From the NCBI GenBank assembly GCA_903842365.1, contig CAIMLU010000004.1:1-44830 (forward strand): 44,830 nt of DNA. The letters are read 5' to 3'. Below, piece by piece: positions 33,020-40,293 of the stretch (its first letter is position 1; the number at the start of each line of letters is the position of its first letter). The notes under the pieces were generated by a model, which was not told the DNA's origin, did not search any database, and saw only the letters and a list, made by a program, of their open reading frames with translations. The position numbers were made by a program, and so were the translations under genes. The stretch is from an uncultured bacterium. GTDB taxonomy: Bacteria > Patescibacteriota > Minisyncoccia > Phycocordibacterales > UBA6065.

Positions 33020-34252
33020 ATGATAGGAATGTTTAAAAAACACACGGTTGTGATTGATGAGTTTCGTATAAACGAATTGCTGGAACGCTCTGTTGAAAAT
33101 ATCTTTCCAAACAAAGAAGTTTTAAAAAAAGCACTCATGTCTGGAAAGAAGCTTTCTTTTTATTTTGGTATTGATCCAACGGGCCCAACTATACATATGG
33201 GTCACCTTATCCCTATATTGGTAGCACAGAAGCTTCAAAACTTGGGGCACCACATTATTCTCCTTATGGGTGATTTTACAGCAATGATTGGTGATCCAAC
33301 AGACAAATCAACAACCCGAAAACAACTCACCAGAAAAGAGGTTTTAATAAACCTGTCTGCGTACAAAAAACAACTTGCTCGATTTATTCGCCTTACCGGT
33401 CACAATAAGGCTCAAATTGTTTTTAACAGCACATGGTTGGGTCAAATGAGATTTGATGATGTTGTTCGTTTAACATCACTTATGACGGTTGATCAAATGC
33501 TCAAACGAGATATGTTTGATAAACGTGTGCAAGAAGGAAAACCAATTTTTATCCATGAGTTTTTATACCCCTTAATGCAGGGGTATGACAGTGTTGCGCT
33601 TGATGTTGATGGTGAAATTGGTGGGAATGATCAAACGTTCAACATGCTTACCGGTCGTGACCTTATGAAAACCATTAAAAAGAAGGAGAAGTTTGTGATT
33701 GCAACAAAACTCCTCGTAGACCCTTCTGGTAAGAAGATGGGTAAAAGTGAGGGTAATATGATTATGCTCTCTGATTCACCAAGTGATATGTTTGGAAAAG
33801 TGATGAGTTGGTCGGATGCGATGATTATTCCAGGATTTACGTACTGCACCTCAGTGCCTATGAAAAATATTCACGCTGCACAAGAACGCCTTAATCAAGG
33901 CAATAACCCTCGTGATGAGAAAGCGTCTCTTGCTGAAGCTTTTGTCGAGATGAATTACGGTAAGGAGGCGGCACAAAAAGCACAAACCTCATTTTTTAAT
34001 TCATTCTCAAAAAAAGAAATGAGTGAAGATGCATTGGTTGTTGTGTGTGAGGAAGGTGATGATCTTGCGACAAAACTTATCGAAGCGAACATTATTCCAT
34101 CAAAATCAGAATTACGCCGTCTTATTTTAGCTGGTTCTATTTTTAATGTCTCACAAAATGAAAAAGTATCACTTGAGTCATTTAAGATATTTAAGTCTGG
34201 TAATCTTAAAATAGGGAAGCATCGATTTGTAAGGATTGAGTGTGCTGAGTAA
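33020..34252 (+). CDS. tyrS: Tyrosyl-tRNA synthetase
   Basis: Class Ic aminoacyl-tRNA synthetase charging tRNA-Tyr, 410 residues. The HIGH-type motif is HMGH at 59-62 after YFGIDPTGPT, and the KMSKS-type motif is KMGKS at 239-243. The tyrosine-specific GDFTAMIGDPTDKS is present. A C-terminal S4-like RNA-binding domain (about 345-410) includes IIPSKSELRRLILAGSIF. Two nearby ATGs are possible, 33020 and 33029; a TATGAT overlaps the first, so 33029 (MFKKHTVV) is a real alternative. It is convergent with the small acidic gene. Confidence 0.96.
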   Translation: MIGMFKKHTVVIDEFRINELLERSVENIFPNKEVLKKALMSGKKLSFYFGIDPTGPTIHMGHLIPILVAQKLQNLGHHIILLMGDFTAMIGDPTDKSTTRKQLTRKEVLINLSAYKKQLARFIRLTGHNKAQIVFNSTWLGQMRFDDVVRLTSLMTVDQMLKRDMFDKRVQEGKPIFIHEFLYPLMQGYDSVALDVDGEIGGNDQTFNMLTGRDLMKTIKKKEKFVIATKLLVDPSGKKMGKSEGNMIMLSDSPSDMFGKVMSWSDAMIIPGFTYCTSVPMKNIHAAQERLNQGNNPRDEKASLAEAFVEMNYGKEAAQKAQTSFFNSFSKKEMSEDALVVVCEEGDDLATKLIEANIIPSKSELRRLILAGSIFNVSQNEKVSLESFKIFKSGNLKIGKHRFVRIECAE

Positions 34253-34285
34253 CAAAAAAGCCCTTATGAGGGCTTTTTTGTTACT
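34248..34285. terminator. Bidirectional terminator, 17-bp perfect arms
   Basis: Arms 34248-34264 and 34269-34285 around TATG. The tyrS stop codon is inside the left arm. The core is GCCCT/AGGGC with six A and six T. Confidence 0.92.
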
Positions 34286-34589
34286 ACCAATTATTTTCCT
34301 TGAATTCTTCTGGTAAAAAATCATCTGTATCGGTTTCAAGTCCATTGTTTGCCGTGCTATTTTCATCAGATCCATAGTACGCATCTTGCTCGTCCTCACC
34401 CTCATCGCTTGTTATTTTTTTTGGATCAAAATCCTCCTCTGCTTCCTCAAGTGGAACCACCCCTTCTTTAAACTCTTTTGGTTCAGGTGGTTCAGTTTCA
34501 GTTATCTTTTCTTCACCTTCTGTAACCTCAACGTCTTTTTCGACAAATTTATTTTCCGTTGCAGTTTTTTTTGTTGTTTTTGTTGCCAT
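34284..34589 (-). CDS. Small, highly acidic, probably disordered protein
   Basis: A 101-residue protein (start at ATG 34589, MATKTTKK) with a short Lys/Thr-rich head and a long Glu/Asp-rich tail (EGEDEQDAYYGSDEN). No membrane segment, cysteine or catalytic motif is visible. I recognise no family. The ATG at 34607 is in frame, but it overlaps a GATAAT-like -10 element, so the downstream ATG is preferred. Such acidic tails occur in RNA polymerase delta-type subunits, nucleic-acid mimics and chaperone-like proteins; none is supported here. It is a single-gene unit between tyrS and ruvC. Confidence 0.7.
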   Translation of the reverse strand: MATKTTKKTATENKFVEKDVEVTEGEEKITETEPPEPKEFKEGVVPLEEAEEDFDPKKITSDEGEDEQDAYYGSDENSTANNGLETDTDDFLPEEFKENNW

Positions 34590-34678
34590 AATTCGTTGCG
34601 TGATCATTATCTATGGGTTTAAATGTATTTTTACCAAATGGTTTTTCCCTTGGGAAGTGGTTTGTGTGGATAAGTGGT

Positions 34679-35161
34679 TTATAAAAACAAAAAACGTTCT
34701 GTGGCAAATAGTGTGAGCCCTATTGCGATTGCGTCATACTCATCATCGAGCGCGTCTTTCTCAAACCTTGTAAGTTTTTTTACCATAAAAACAACTTGTT
34801 TTTTATCGCTTTTTCCATATCCTGTTACAGCGATTTTTATATGTGCTGGGCTGTATTCAAACACCTGTAGTCCTGATTGAACACACGTTGCTAATAGTGC
34901 ACCCCGTGCCTCAGCTACAAGGAGCGCTGTTTTTTTGTTTGCGGAAAAGAAGAGTGTTTCAATTGCGAGTGCCGTTGGTTTGTATTCCTCAATAATTCTT
35001 ACCACCTCTTGTGCAATAAGGTTAAGCCTCTTTGGGTGTGATTCTTTGATTGATGTATGAAAACAGTCCGAATACACGATGGTTTCTTTTGTTGATTGTG
35101 TTTTTTCTAAAATAGCGATGCCTAAACGTTCGTATCCAGGGTCAATTGCGAGTATCCTCAT
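34679..35161 (-). CDS. ruvC: Holliday junction resolvase RuvC
   Basis: Cuts Holliday junctions after RuvAB branch migration. The 160 residues start MRILAIDPGYERLG, where the Asp of the DPG motif is the first catalytic acid. AIETLFFSANKKTAL supplies the Glu, and DALDDEYDAIAIG carries the final acids. Length is normal. The ATG at 35161 is chosen because it matches the family start and lies six bases after TATAGT. A hairpin terminator separates it from yebC, so ruvC is its own unit. ruvA is not in the window. Confidence 0.95.
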   Translation of the reverse strand: MRILAIDPGYERLGIAILEKTQSTKETIVYSDCFHTSIKESHPKRLNLIAQEVVRIIEEYKPTALAIETLFFSANKKTALLVAEARGALLATCVQSGLQVFEYSPAHIKIAVTGYGKSDKKQVVFMVKKLTRFEKDALDDEYDAIAIGLTLFATERFLFL

Positions 35162-35167
35162 ATGGTG

Positions 35168-35173
35168 ACTATA
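35168..35173 (-). promoter_or_regulatory. -10 box for ruvC, leaderless
   Basis: On the minus strand, TATAGT ends six bases before the ATG at 35161, so the start codon would be at or beside +1. Confidence 0.55.
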
Positions 35174-35202
35174 CACTGGGTGCTATTACAAATACAAGCA
35201 AT

Positions 35203-35230
35203 ATAAAACCGCTTACATAAGCGGTTTTAT
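35203..35230 (-). terminator. Terminator after yebC
   Basis: Arms ATAAAACCGCTTA (35203-35215) and TAAGCGGTTTTAT (35218-35230) are perfect, with a minimal loop. It lies four bases beyond the yebC stop and before the ruvC promoter. Confidence 0.8.
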
Positions 35231-35233
35231 TGA

Positions 35234-35761
35234 TTAGTCAACATTAGTGAACACTTCTTGCACCTCATCGTTATCTTCAAGTGCATCAACAAGTTTTTCA
35301 AGAAGGATTAGATCTTCATCAGAGAGGGGAACGGTTGTTGATGCTGTCCATGAGGAACCTTCTCGTTTGAATGCCCACGACGCACTCCCTATTGCGGCGA
35401 GAGCAAACCCGTTCTCGGTAAGTATATGTTTTATTTCTTGAGCCGCTTTGTTTTTATTCGACGTAAGCGCTTCAATAATAATTGCTGATCCACCCGGACC
35501 GTATGTTTCATAGGTTATAGATTCAAGTCCAACTGATCCTTCTGTTGCTTTTTTTATCGCACGATCAATTGCATCGTTTGGCATGTTAACCTCTCTTGCC
35601 CTTTCGATTGCCGTTCGGAGTCCTGGGGCGTCTTTATTTCCTTTTGCTTTACGCGCTTCATCGGTTATAAGTCTTGAAAATTTTGAGAAGTGTTTCGATT
35701 TTTGAGCGTCAGTCTTGGCTTTCTTATGCTTTATCTGTGACCATTTATTATGTCCTGACAT
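35234..35761 (-). CDS. yebC: YebC/TACO1-family protein, shortened
   Basis: A YebC-type protein, a family linked to translation of proline-rich stretches and in some cases to transcription regulation. The diagnostic start MSGHNKWSQIKHKKAKTDAQK is perfect, followed by FSRLITDEARKAKG, AIERAREVNMPNDAIDRAIKKA and YGPGGSAIIIEALTSNKNKAA. The usual length is about 240 residues; this has 175, with domain 3 cut down (WAFKREGSSW then LVDALEDNDEVQEVFTNVD). The ending still matches the family C-terminus, so this is an internal loss rather than a truncation. It lies downstream of ruvB by 37 bases, a conserved yebC-ruv link. Confidence 0.94.
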   Translation of the reverse strand: MSGHNKWSQIKHKKAKTDAQKSKHFSKFSRLITDEARKAKGNKDAPGLRTAIERAREVNMPNDAIDRAIKKATEGSVGLESITYETYGPGGSAIIIEALTSNKNKAAQEIKHILTENGFALAAIGSASWAFKREGSSWTASTTVPLSDEDLILLEKLVDALEDNDEVQEVFTNVD

Positions 35762-35798
35762 TTTTTTAAATGTTACTTTTCTGTGTAATAGAAGTTAC

Positions 35799-36827
35799 CT
35801 ATATGGTATCGCGCATGTGATCGTATCCTTTTGCTGTTACGGTACGTCCGCGAGGTGTTCTTTCTATAAGGCCCAGCTTGAGAAGGTATGGCTCATATAC
35901 TTCCTCAACTGTTTCTTGTTCTTCGGAAAGTGAGGCGGCAACTGTATTGAGTCCAACAGGACCACCTCCAAAAGTATTAATGATGGCATGGAGTAGTTCG
36001 CGATCGGACTTATTGAGTCCCAAAGAGTCAATACCGAGCATTGTGAGGGTTTCTTCGACGATACTACGTGATATGGTTGTTTTTCGTATTTGTGCCAAAT
36101 CACGAACGCGTTTAAGAAGAAAGTTCGCGGTTCGCGGTGTAAACCTACTTCGTTCGGCAATTACAAGTGCTGATGGTGTATCCATTTCTACACCCAAGAG
36201 CTTTGCAGATCGTTTAATAATCTCCTCTATTTCGTTTTTTGAATAAAATTCAAGTTTGTGTACGCCTCCAGAAAATCGTGATCGAAGTGGGGAAGAGAGG
36301 AGTGCGACTTTTGTTGTAGCACCAACAAGTGTAAAAGGTGGAAGGTCGAGCTGGATGGTTCGCGCCGAGGGGCCTTTGCCGATAATGATATCAAGTACCC
36401 CTGATTCCATTGCTGGATAAAGGACTTCCTCGATTGATTTATTAAGTCTATGTATTTCATCTATAAAAAGAACGTCTCCTGAGGATAGATTAGTGAGTAT
36501 TGATGCTAAATCACCAACTTTTTCAATTGCAGGGCCTGAGGTTTGTTTCATTTGAGCACCAAGTTCTTTTGCAACAAGGTGTGCGAGTGTTGTTTTTCCA
36601 AGACCTGGTGGACCGTAAAAAAGGATGTGTTCAGGTGGGTGATTACGTTCTTTTGCAGCAGATAAAAGGATTTTAAGATTCTCTTTTATTGATACCTGTC
36701 CAACGTATTCATCCCACGAGGAAGGTCGTAGTGTTTGGTCAAGAAAAAGAGAGTCGCCTTTAGAAAAGGCTTGATTTTCCTTGCTATTATTGGCATCTAG
36801 AGGTTGAGGGCGAGAAGGGCTTGACAT
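35799..36827 (-). CDS. ruvB: Holliday junction helicase RuvB
   Basis: AAA+ motor of the RuvAB branch-migration complex, 342 residues, normal length. Walker A GPPGLGKT is at 72-79, Walker B DEIHRL at 123-128, sensor-like GATTK and RSRF follow, and the C-terminal winged-helix part ends TPRGRTVTAKGYDHM, typical of RuvB. The first 25 residues are poorly conserved. Its ATG (36825-36827) overlaps the -35 box of a strong opposing promoter for a structured RNA, so the two start sites are physically entangled. yebC follows in the same direction. Confidence 0.97.
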   Translation of the reverse strand: MSSPSRPQPLDANNSKENQAFSKGDSLFLDQTLRPSSWDEYVGQVSIKENLKILLSAAKERNHPPEHILFYGPPGLGKTTLAHLVAKELGAQMKQTSGPAIEKVGDLASILTNLSSGDVLFIDEIHRLNKSIEEVLYPAMESGVLDIIIGKGPSARTIQLDLPPFTLVGATTKVALLSSPLRSRFSGGVHKLEFYSKNEIEEIIKRSAKLLGVEMDTPSALVIAERSRFTPRTANFLLKRVRDLAQIRKTTISRSIVEETLTMLGIDSLGLNKSDRELLHAIINTFGGGPVGLNTVAASLSEEQETVEEVYEPYLLKLGLIERTPRGRTVTAKGYDHMRDTI

Positions 36828-36849
36828 ATAAAATACTTTATGCTAGACT
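36821..36849 (+). promoter_or_regulatory. Consensus promoter of the structured RNA
   Basis: TTGACA at 36821-36826, exactly 17 bases, then TAGACT at 36844-36849 preceded by TGC (extended -10). This is among the best sigma-70-type matches in the window. The predicted start at about 36856 coincides with the first base of a strong hairpin. Confidence 0.8.
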
Positions 36850-36855
36850 ACAAGT

Positions 36856-37200
36856 ACAAGCTCGATTGGTAAGAGCTTGTCTCGTTTCAGAGCTATGAAT
36901 CTCTAAGGAATTAAGTCTTCACGGCTTACTAGTGTTTCCTTTGAGGACGTTCTGGTTAATACTTCGGTATTTTACTGGGCCTATCCTTGAAACAACATTT
37001 AACTTACGCGGGCGTCGCTTAAGTATTCCTTGGAGATTTATGGCCCGGAATCTCTTTCAAACCTCGCCCTCATGTGTGCGGGGTTTGTTGTTTGAACTGT
37101 ACTCTCTGTTTCAAAAGAGTGCAATGTGTACAACGTAAAAGGACACAAAAGTCTGTTAAAATCAAAAAACACCAGGAATTTCCTCATGTTTTTTGATTTG
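36856..37200 (+). ncRNA. Unassigned structured RNA, about 345 nt
   Basis: This gap between ruvB and the PilB gene has no convincing protein but much RNA structure on the plus strand. An 8-bp hairpin lies at 36856-36880. A 10-bp stem with one mismatch pairs 36901-36910 with 36936-36945. AATAC/GTATT at 36958-36971 is closed by a canonical C(UUCG)G tetraloop. ACTTA/TAAGT at 37002-37024 has an inner GCG/CGC stem. GAGATT/AATCTC is at 37033-37054, and its loop can pair (GGCCC, 37042-37046) with GGGCC at 36977-36981, a possible pseudoknot. A 9-bp stem lies at 37059-37086. A terminator-like hairpin ends it at 37159-37199. The size resembles tmRNA or RNase P RNA, but I see neither the tmRNA tRNA-like arm nor the RNase P GAGGAAAGTCC signature. 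Bases 37201-37330 hold nothing I can assign. Confidence 0.65.
37159..37199 (+). terminator. Terminator-like hairpin of the structured RNA
   Basis: AAATCAAAAAACA (37159-37171) pairs perfectly with TGTTTTTTGATTT (37187-37199), with an inner AGGA/TCCT stem. T-rich sequence follows. It could also act on the minus strand. Confidence 0.7.
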
Positions 37201-37330
37201 TCTTTTAATCTGACGGGTGACCTAATTCTTCTGAGTGAAGCTGTTGGTGATTGAAAGCGTTCCTGTTGTGCGAGGTTTCTTTGGGCGAATCTTATATATG
37301 TTGTCTGGGTGATGTTAAACCAAGTTTGGT

Positions 37331-39013
37331 CTATTCAGTTTCAAGGTCGACAACTCGACCAAGTTCATCAAGCGATGTTAAACCCTTTAAAACTTTAAGA
37401 ATTCCATCTTCACGAAGAGTTGGAATACCTTGGTGTTTTGTTGCCGCCCGTACTTCTCGTTCCGATGGATTTTTAATAAGGACATCTTCAAGTGTTTGGT
37501 CTGCAAGTATCGCCTCATAAATACCAATACGGCCCTTGTATCCAAGACCGTTACATATAAGGCAGCCTTTTGCACGGAATATTTTTTTTGAGTTTACACC
37601 TTCAATAAGTGTTTTATCAAAAATGGTATTAAGTGAGTCTTCAATAATTTTTCTCTCCTCATCAGTTGGAGTGTCTTCTGTTTTACAGCTTGAACAAAGT
37701 GTTCGAACAAGACGTTGTGCGAGTGCGATGTTTAATGCTGAGATGAGTGTTTTAGGACTGATACCAAGGTCGATTAATCGTGGAAATGTACCTGCGGCTG
37801 AATTTGTGTGGAGTGTTGAAAACACAAGGTGACCCGTGAGAGCTGCGTTCACTGCCGTTTCTGCTGTCTCGGAATCGCGGATTTCACCAACCATAATAAC
37901 ATCAGGGTCTTGACGGAGTGCTGCGCGGAGCCCAAGTGCGAACGTGTATCCTTTGTCTGCATTTGTTTGGGTTTGAGTAATTCCTTTTAAGTGATACTCA
38001 ATTGGGTCTTCGATAGTGAGAACTTTTACACCTGGATCATACACTTTACTCAAGAAAGCATAGAGTGTTGTTGTTTTTCCAGATCCAGTTGGCCCAGTGG
38101 TGAGGAGTAATCCTTTTGGTCGCCCTATTTCATGGGTAAGTATTCCTAGGAGTTTTTCGGGAATACCCATCGCTTCTAAAGGAACCTGGATAGACTTTGG
38201 ATTGAGGATTCGCATAACAATTGATTCGTTGTATGCACCAGGGAGGAGGGAGGTTCGGATCTCGATTTCTTCACTATCTAATTTAATACTAAAACGGCCG
38301 TCTTGAGCCTCGGATTTAACATTTAACTTTAGACCAGAAAGGAGTTTTATGCGCGAGAGCACGAGTGGATATGTTTCTACATCAAGACCTATAATATCTG
38401 TTAAAACACCATCAAGACGATATCGTAATCGTGTTGATGTTTCTTCAGGTTCGATGTGTATGTCTGATGCCTTGGTTGCAAGTGCTCCACCAAGAATGAT
38501 CTCGAGTATTTTTGAAATACGAAGACCTTTCTTCATTTTTAAAATATCACTCACGATTCGCTTAACATCTTCGGTCGAGTGAATTTCACTTAAGAATGTC
38601 TTGATTTCCTCACTTGATATTTCAAGGGCCCCAGCCTTACTTTGTTCTGAATGAGAAAGGTCTGCATAGCGGACCCATGCTTTCTCAAGGCTATTCTGAG
38701 AGACAACAACCTGGGTTACTTCGTAATTTTGGTTTTCAAGTGATGTAAGAATCTCACCCAGTTTTGGGTGGTTAGGGGAGAGTACTCCTACTTTAATTTT
38801 TTTTCCAATAAGTGAAAAACCAACGACTCTTGTTTCGCGGGCAATGTGTTCAGGAATAACACGCAAAGCATCCATGTTTATAGGAATGGGGCCAAGGTCT
38901 GCGTATTCAAGACCATTTCTTCCTGCAACAATTTGGGCAAGATCCTCCTCCTCTTTTTTCTTGAATTCCTCAAGTTGTTTTATCTGCTTTTCCTCATCAA
39001 ATATAACTGTCAT
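37331..39013 (-). CDS. pilB: PilB/GspE-type type IV pilus assembly ATPase
   Basis: Hexameric ATPase that extends type IV pili. About 560 residues from ATG 39013: an N-terminal MshEN/GspE domain (DLAQIVAGRNGLEYADLGPIPI), then the core with ASDIHIEPEE, Walker A GPTGSGKT at 307-314, an Asp-box-like TIEDPIEYHLKG, Walker B DVIMVGEIRD, and the His-box-like GHLVFSTLHTNSA. A zinc tetracysteine motif follows (CSSC...CLIC). The frame extends to a TTG at 39058, but ATG 39013 gives the common start TVIFDEEKQ and lies seven bases after TACAAT. Other pilus genes are outside the window. It is divergent from the lipoprotein gene. Confidence 0.95.
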   Translation of the reverse strand: MTVIFDEEKQIKQLEEFKKKEEEDLAQIVAGRNGLEYADLGPIPINMDALRVIPEHIARETRVVGFSLIGKKIKVGVLSPNHPKLGEILTSLENQNYEVTQVVVSQNSLEKAWVRYADLSHSEQSKAGALEISSEEIKTFLSEIHSTEDVKRIVSDILKMKKGLRISKILEIILGGALATKASDIHIEPEETSTRLRYRLDGVLTDIIGLDVETYPLVLSRIKLLSGLKLNVKSEAQDGRFSIKLDSEEIEIRTSLLPGAYNESIVMRILNPKSIQVPLEAMGIPEKLLGILTHEIGRPKGLLLTTGPTGSGKTTTLYAFLSKVYDPGVKVLTIEDPIEYHLKGITQTQTNADKGYTFALGLRAALRQDPDVIMVGEIRDSETAETAVNAALTGHLVFSTLHTNSAAGTFPRLIDLGISPKTLISALNIALAQRLVRTLCSSCKTEDTPTDEERKIIEDSLNTIFDKTLIEGVNSKKIFRAKGCLICNGLGYKGRIGIYEAILADQTLEDVLIKNPSEREVRAATKHQGIPTLREDGILKVLKGLTSLDELGRVVDLETE

Positions 39014-39020
39014 GGCGTCT

Positions 39021-39026
39021 ATTGTA
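39021..39026 (-). promoter_or_regulatory. -10 box for pilB
   Basis: On the minus strand, TACAAT ends seven bases before the ATG at 39013, supporting that start over the TTG at 39058. Confidence 0.45.
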
Positions 39027-39051
39027 TCGTGTTTGGGTTGGTAAACGATGC

Positions 39052-39079
39052 TTGACAAATTCTATTTTTGTAGTACTAT
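39052..39079 (+). promoter_or_regulatory. Promoter of the lipoprotein gene
   Basis: TTGACA at 39052-39057 and TACTAT at 39074-39079 with 16 bases between. The expected start is about nine bases before the ATG at 39095. Confidence 0.65.
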
Positions 39080-39094
39080 TAAATACAGAAATTT

Positions 39095-39619
39095 ATGAAA
39101 AACATAATAGATAGGGTGTTCTTTATCATCAGCATCGGAACGGTTTTTTTGCTGTTCCTGGGTGGGTGCGCAGTTGGAGTGCGTCCTGTAGGACCCCTCG
39201 TTCTTGAGGGTGGTTCACCTATGGCGCAGCTGAATAGCCCTTCAAGAAACTTCAGGGACACGATGCGTCGTCCCTCCTATGATTGGAGGTACACCACCTT
39301 CTGTTACAGGGCCATACGGGGGAGTATTGGTGGCGATTCGCTCGCTATCACCTACACCAATCCAAATTATGTTGCTGTACTTAATCAAGGCAATATAGTT
39401 TTGTCCGACAAGGAGACCTTTATAGGTGACTTGTCAAAAATTCCAAGCGCTTTTCGTGGTGACAATATTATTATCGTCATCGACTTCTATGAAAAGGGTA
39501 CGGGAAATTGGGTGGGTGATGCGCATATCTCCGTGCACATTAATGGTGCTGATAATTTTCAGCGCTACAACGTGCACATTCAAGGTCCGTGTGATCGGAC
39601 AATATACGCATCTTATTGA
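39095..39619 (+). CDS. Orphan lipoprotein
   Basis: A 174-residue protein with a lipoprotein signal: hydrophobic FFIISIGTVFLLF then LGGC, the cysteine being the expected lipidation site. The mature part has strand-like segments (SLAITYTNPNYVAVLNQGNIV, DNIIIVIDFYEKGTGNWVGDAHISVHING) and two further cysteines (FCYRA, GPCDR) that could pair. No family is recognised. Its G+C content looks higher and its codon choice less A/T-biased than in neighbours, so recent transfer is possible. It has a consensus-like promoter and its own terminator, and a copy of a dispersed hairpin repeat lies just downstream. Confidence 0.8.
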   Translation: MKNIIDRVFFIISIGTVFLLFLGGCAVGVRPVGPLVLEGGSPMAQLNSPSRNFRDTMRRPSYDWRYTTFCYRAIRGSIGGDSLAITYTNPNYVAVLNQGNIVLSDKETFIGDLSKIPSAFRGDNIIIVIDFYEKGTGNWVGDAHISVHINGADNFQRYNVHIQGPCDRTIYASY

Positions 39620-39638
39620 TTAGGGTTAGTTTTGCGAG

Positions 39639-39668
39639 GAGGCTATTTTAACGAGTAGCCTCTTTTTT
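39639..39668 (+). terminator. Terminator after the lipoprotein gene
   Basis: GAGGCTA (39639-39645) pairs with TAGCCTC (39656-39662), followed by six T. Confidence 0.88.
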
Positions 39669-39678
39669 ATTCTGACCA

Positions 39679-39813
39679 GCGAGGAGTGTGGGCGAGCATC
39701 CTCGCACACAACGTCAGAGCGACCAAAATCTCTTGAGCAAAGCGATTAGAGATTGGAAGTACTCTTGTGGTGCGACGTCAGAACAAATTGGTTTGTTCTT
39801 CGAATTCCACAAG
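39679..39813. repeat. Hairpin-rich repeat element, copy A
   Basis: Three stems in a row: GCGAGGA/TCCTCGC (39679-39705), CCAAAATCTC/GAGATTGG (39723-39756), and CTTGTGG/CCACAAG (39764-39813) enclosing AGAACAAA/TTTGTTCT (39780-39799). The segment 39719-39772 recurs at 43946-44000 with few differences. It lies between the lipoprotein terminator and tsaE. An open frame crossing it in the tsaE frame is not credible protein. Confidence 0.8.
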
Positions 39814-39848
39814 CGTCAGCCCAAGGTGGTTTATTGCCTATATTTATG

Positions 39849-39854
39849 GATAAT
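39849..39854 (+). promoter_or_regulatory. Possible -10 for tsaE
   Basis: GATAAT ends seven bases before the ATG at 39862, favouring that start over the ATG at 39853, which overlaps the box. Confidence 0.35.
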
Positions 39855-39861
39855 GGGGGAT

Positions 39862-40293
39862 ATGTTTATACGCTCAATTGGAGAGTTAAAAGATTTTGCC
39901 AAAGAGATAGTTGATTCACTTAAGGCAAATGAGAGGGCAACTATTATTGCCCTTGATGGAGATTTAGGTTCTGGAAAGACGACTTTTTCAAAGTGTATTG
40001 CAGCCCTTTTGGGGGTTAAGAATCAAGTACAAAGCCCCACTTTTGTTATTATGAAATCCTATAACATAGAAGACGATAAGCGTTTTAATAACCTTATCCA
40101 TATTGATGCGTATCGTTTTGATGATCCTAAAGAGGCAGACCAAATACGATGGAATGAACTTGTTTTGGAACCAAGAAACCTTGTGTTGGTGGAGTGGCCC
40201 GAGAAATTAGGTGACAGACTTCCAATTGGAACTATGCGTATTTGTTTCTCCTTTGTCGATGAGACAACCCGTGAGATTTCCGTAGTAGAATAG
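39862..40293 (+). CDS. tsaE: tRNA threonylcarbamoyladenosine ATPase TsaE
   Basis: Small P-loop ATPase that with TsaB and TsaD makes the t6A modification on ANN-decoding tRNAs. The product is 143 residues from ATG 39862. Walker A GDLGSGKT is at 33-40, followed by the family motif SPTFVIMKSY, then HIDAYRFDD and VLVEWPEKLGDRLP. Length is typical for TsaE (about 140-160). The open frame continues upstream to about 39688, but that part is the translation of a repeated hairpin element and is rejected. polA starts five bases after the stop, so the two overlap in transcription. Confidence 0.95.
   Translation: MFIRSIGELKDFAKEIVDSLKANERATIIALDGDLGSGKTTFSKCIAALLGVKNQVQSPTFVIMKSYNIEDDKRFNNLIHIDAYRFDDPKEADQIRWNELVLEPRNLVLVEWPEKLGDRLPIGTMRICFSFVDETTREISVVE
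40286..40291 (+). promoter_or_regulatory. Possible -10 for polA inside the tsaE end
   Basis: TAGAAT covers the last tsaE codons and ends six bases before the ATG at 40298, the same geometry as other candidate leaderless genes. Confidence 0.35.

Noticed and set aside
36883-36898. GTTTCAGAGCTATG resembles the start of some type II CRISPR repeats
   Set aside because: It occurs once, has no matching anti-repeat, no spacers and no cas genes nearby. Probably coincidence.
37013-37021. Tag-like GTC GCT TAA in a hairpin of the structured RNA, suggesting tmRNA
   Set aside because: No tRNA-like acceptor or T-arm (GTTCGA) could be found near either end, and the tag does not end in the usual ALAA.
36932-37138. 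Open frame of 68 codons inside the ncRNA region
   Set aside because: Non-standard start, no family similarity, and it lies across several RNA hairpins on the same strand.
37170-37190. Minus-strand GAGGAAATTCC, similar to the RNase P RNA signature
   Set aside because: It is part of the terminator palindrome, differs at key bases, and no partner region was found.
39688-39861. In-frame N-terminal extension of TsaE by 58 residues
   Set aside because: It is the translation of a hairpin repeat found again at 43.9 kb, has no TsaE similarity, and the ATG at 39862 gives the normal family length.
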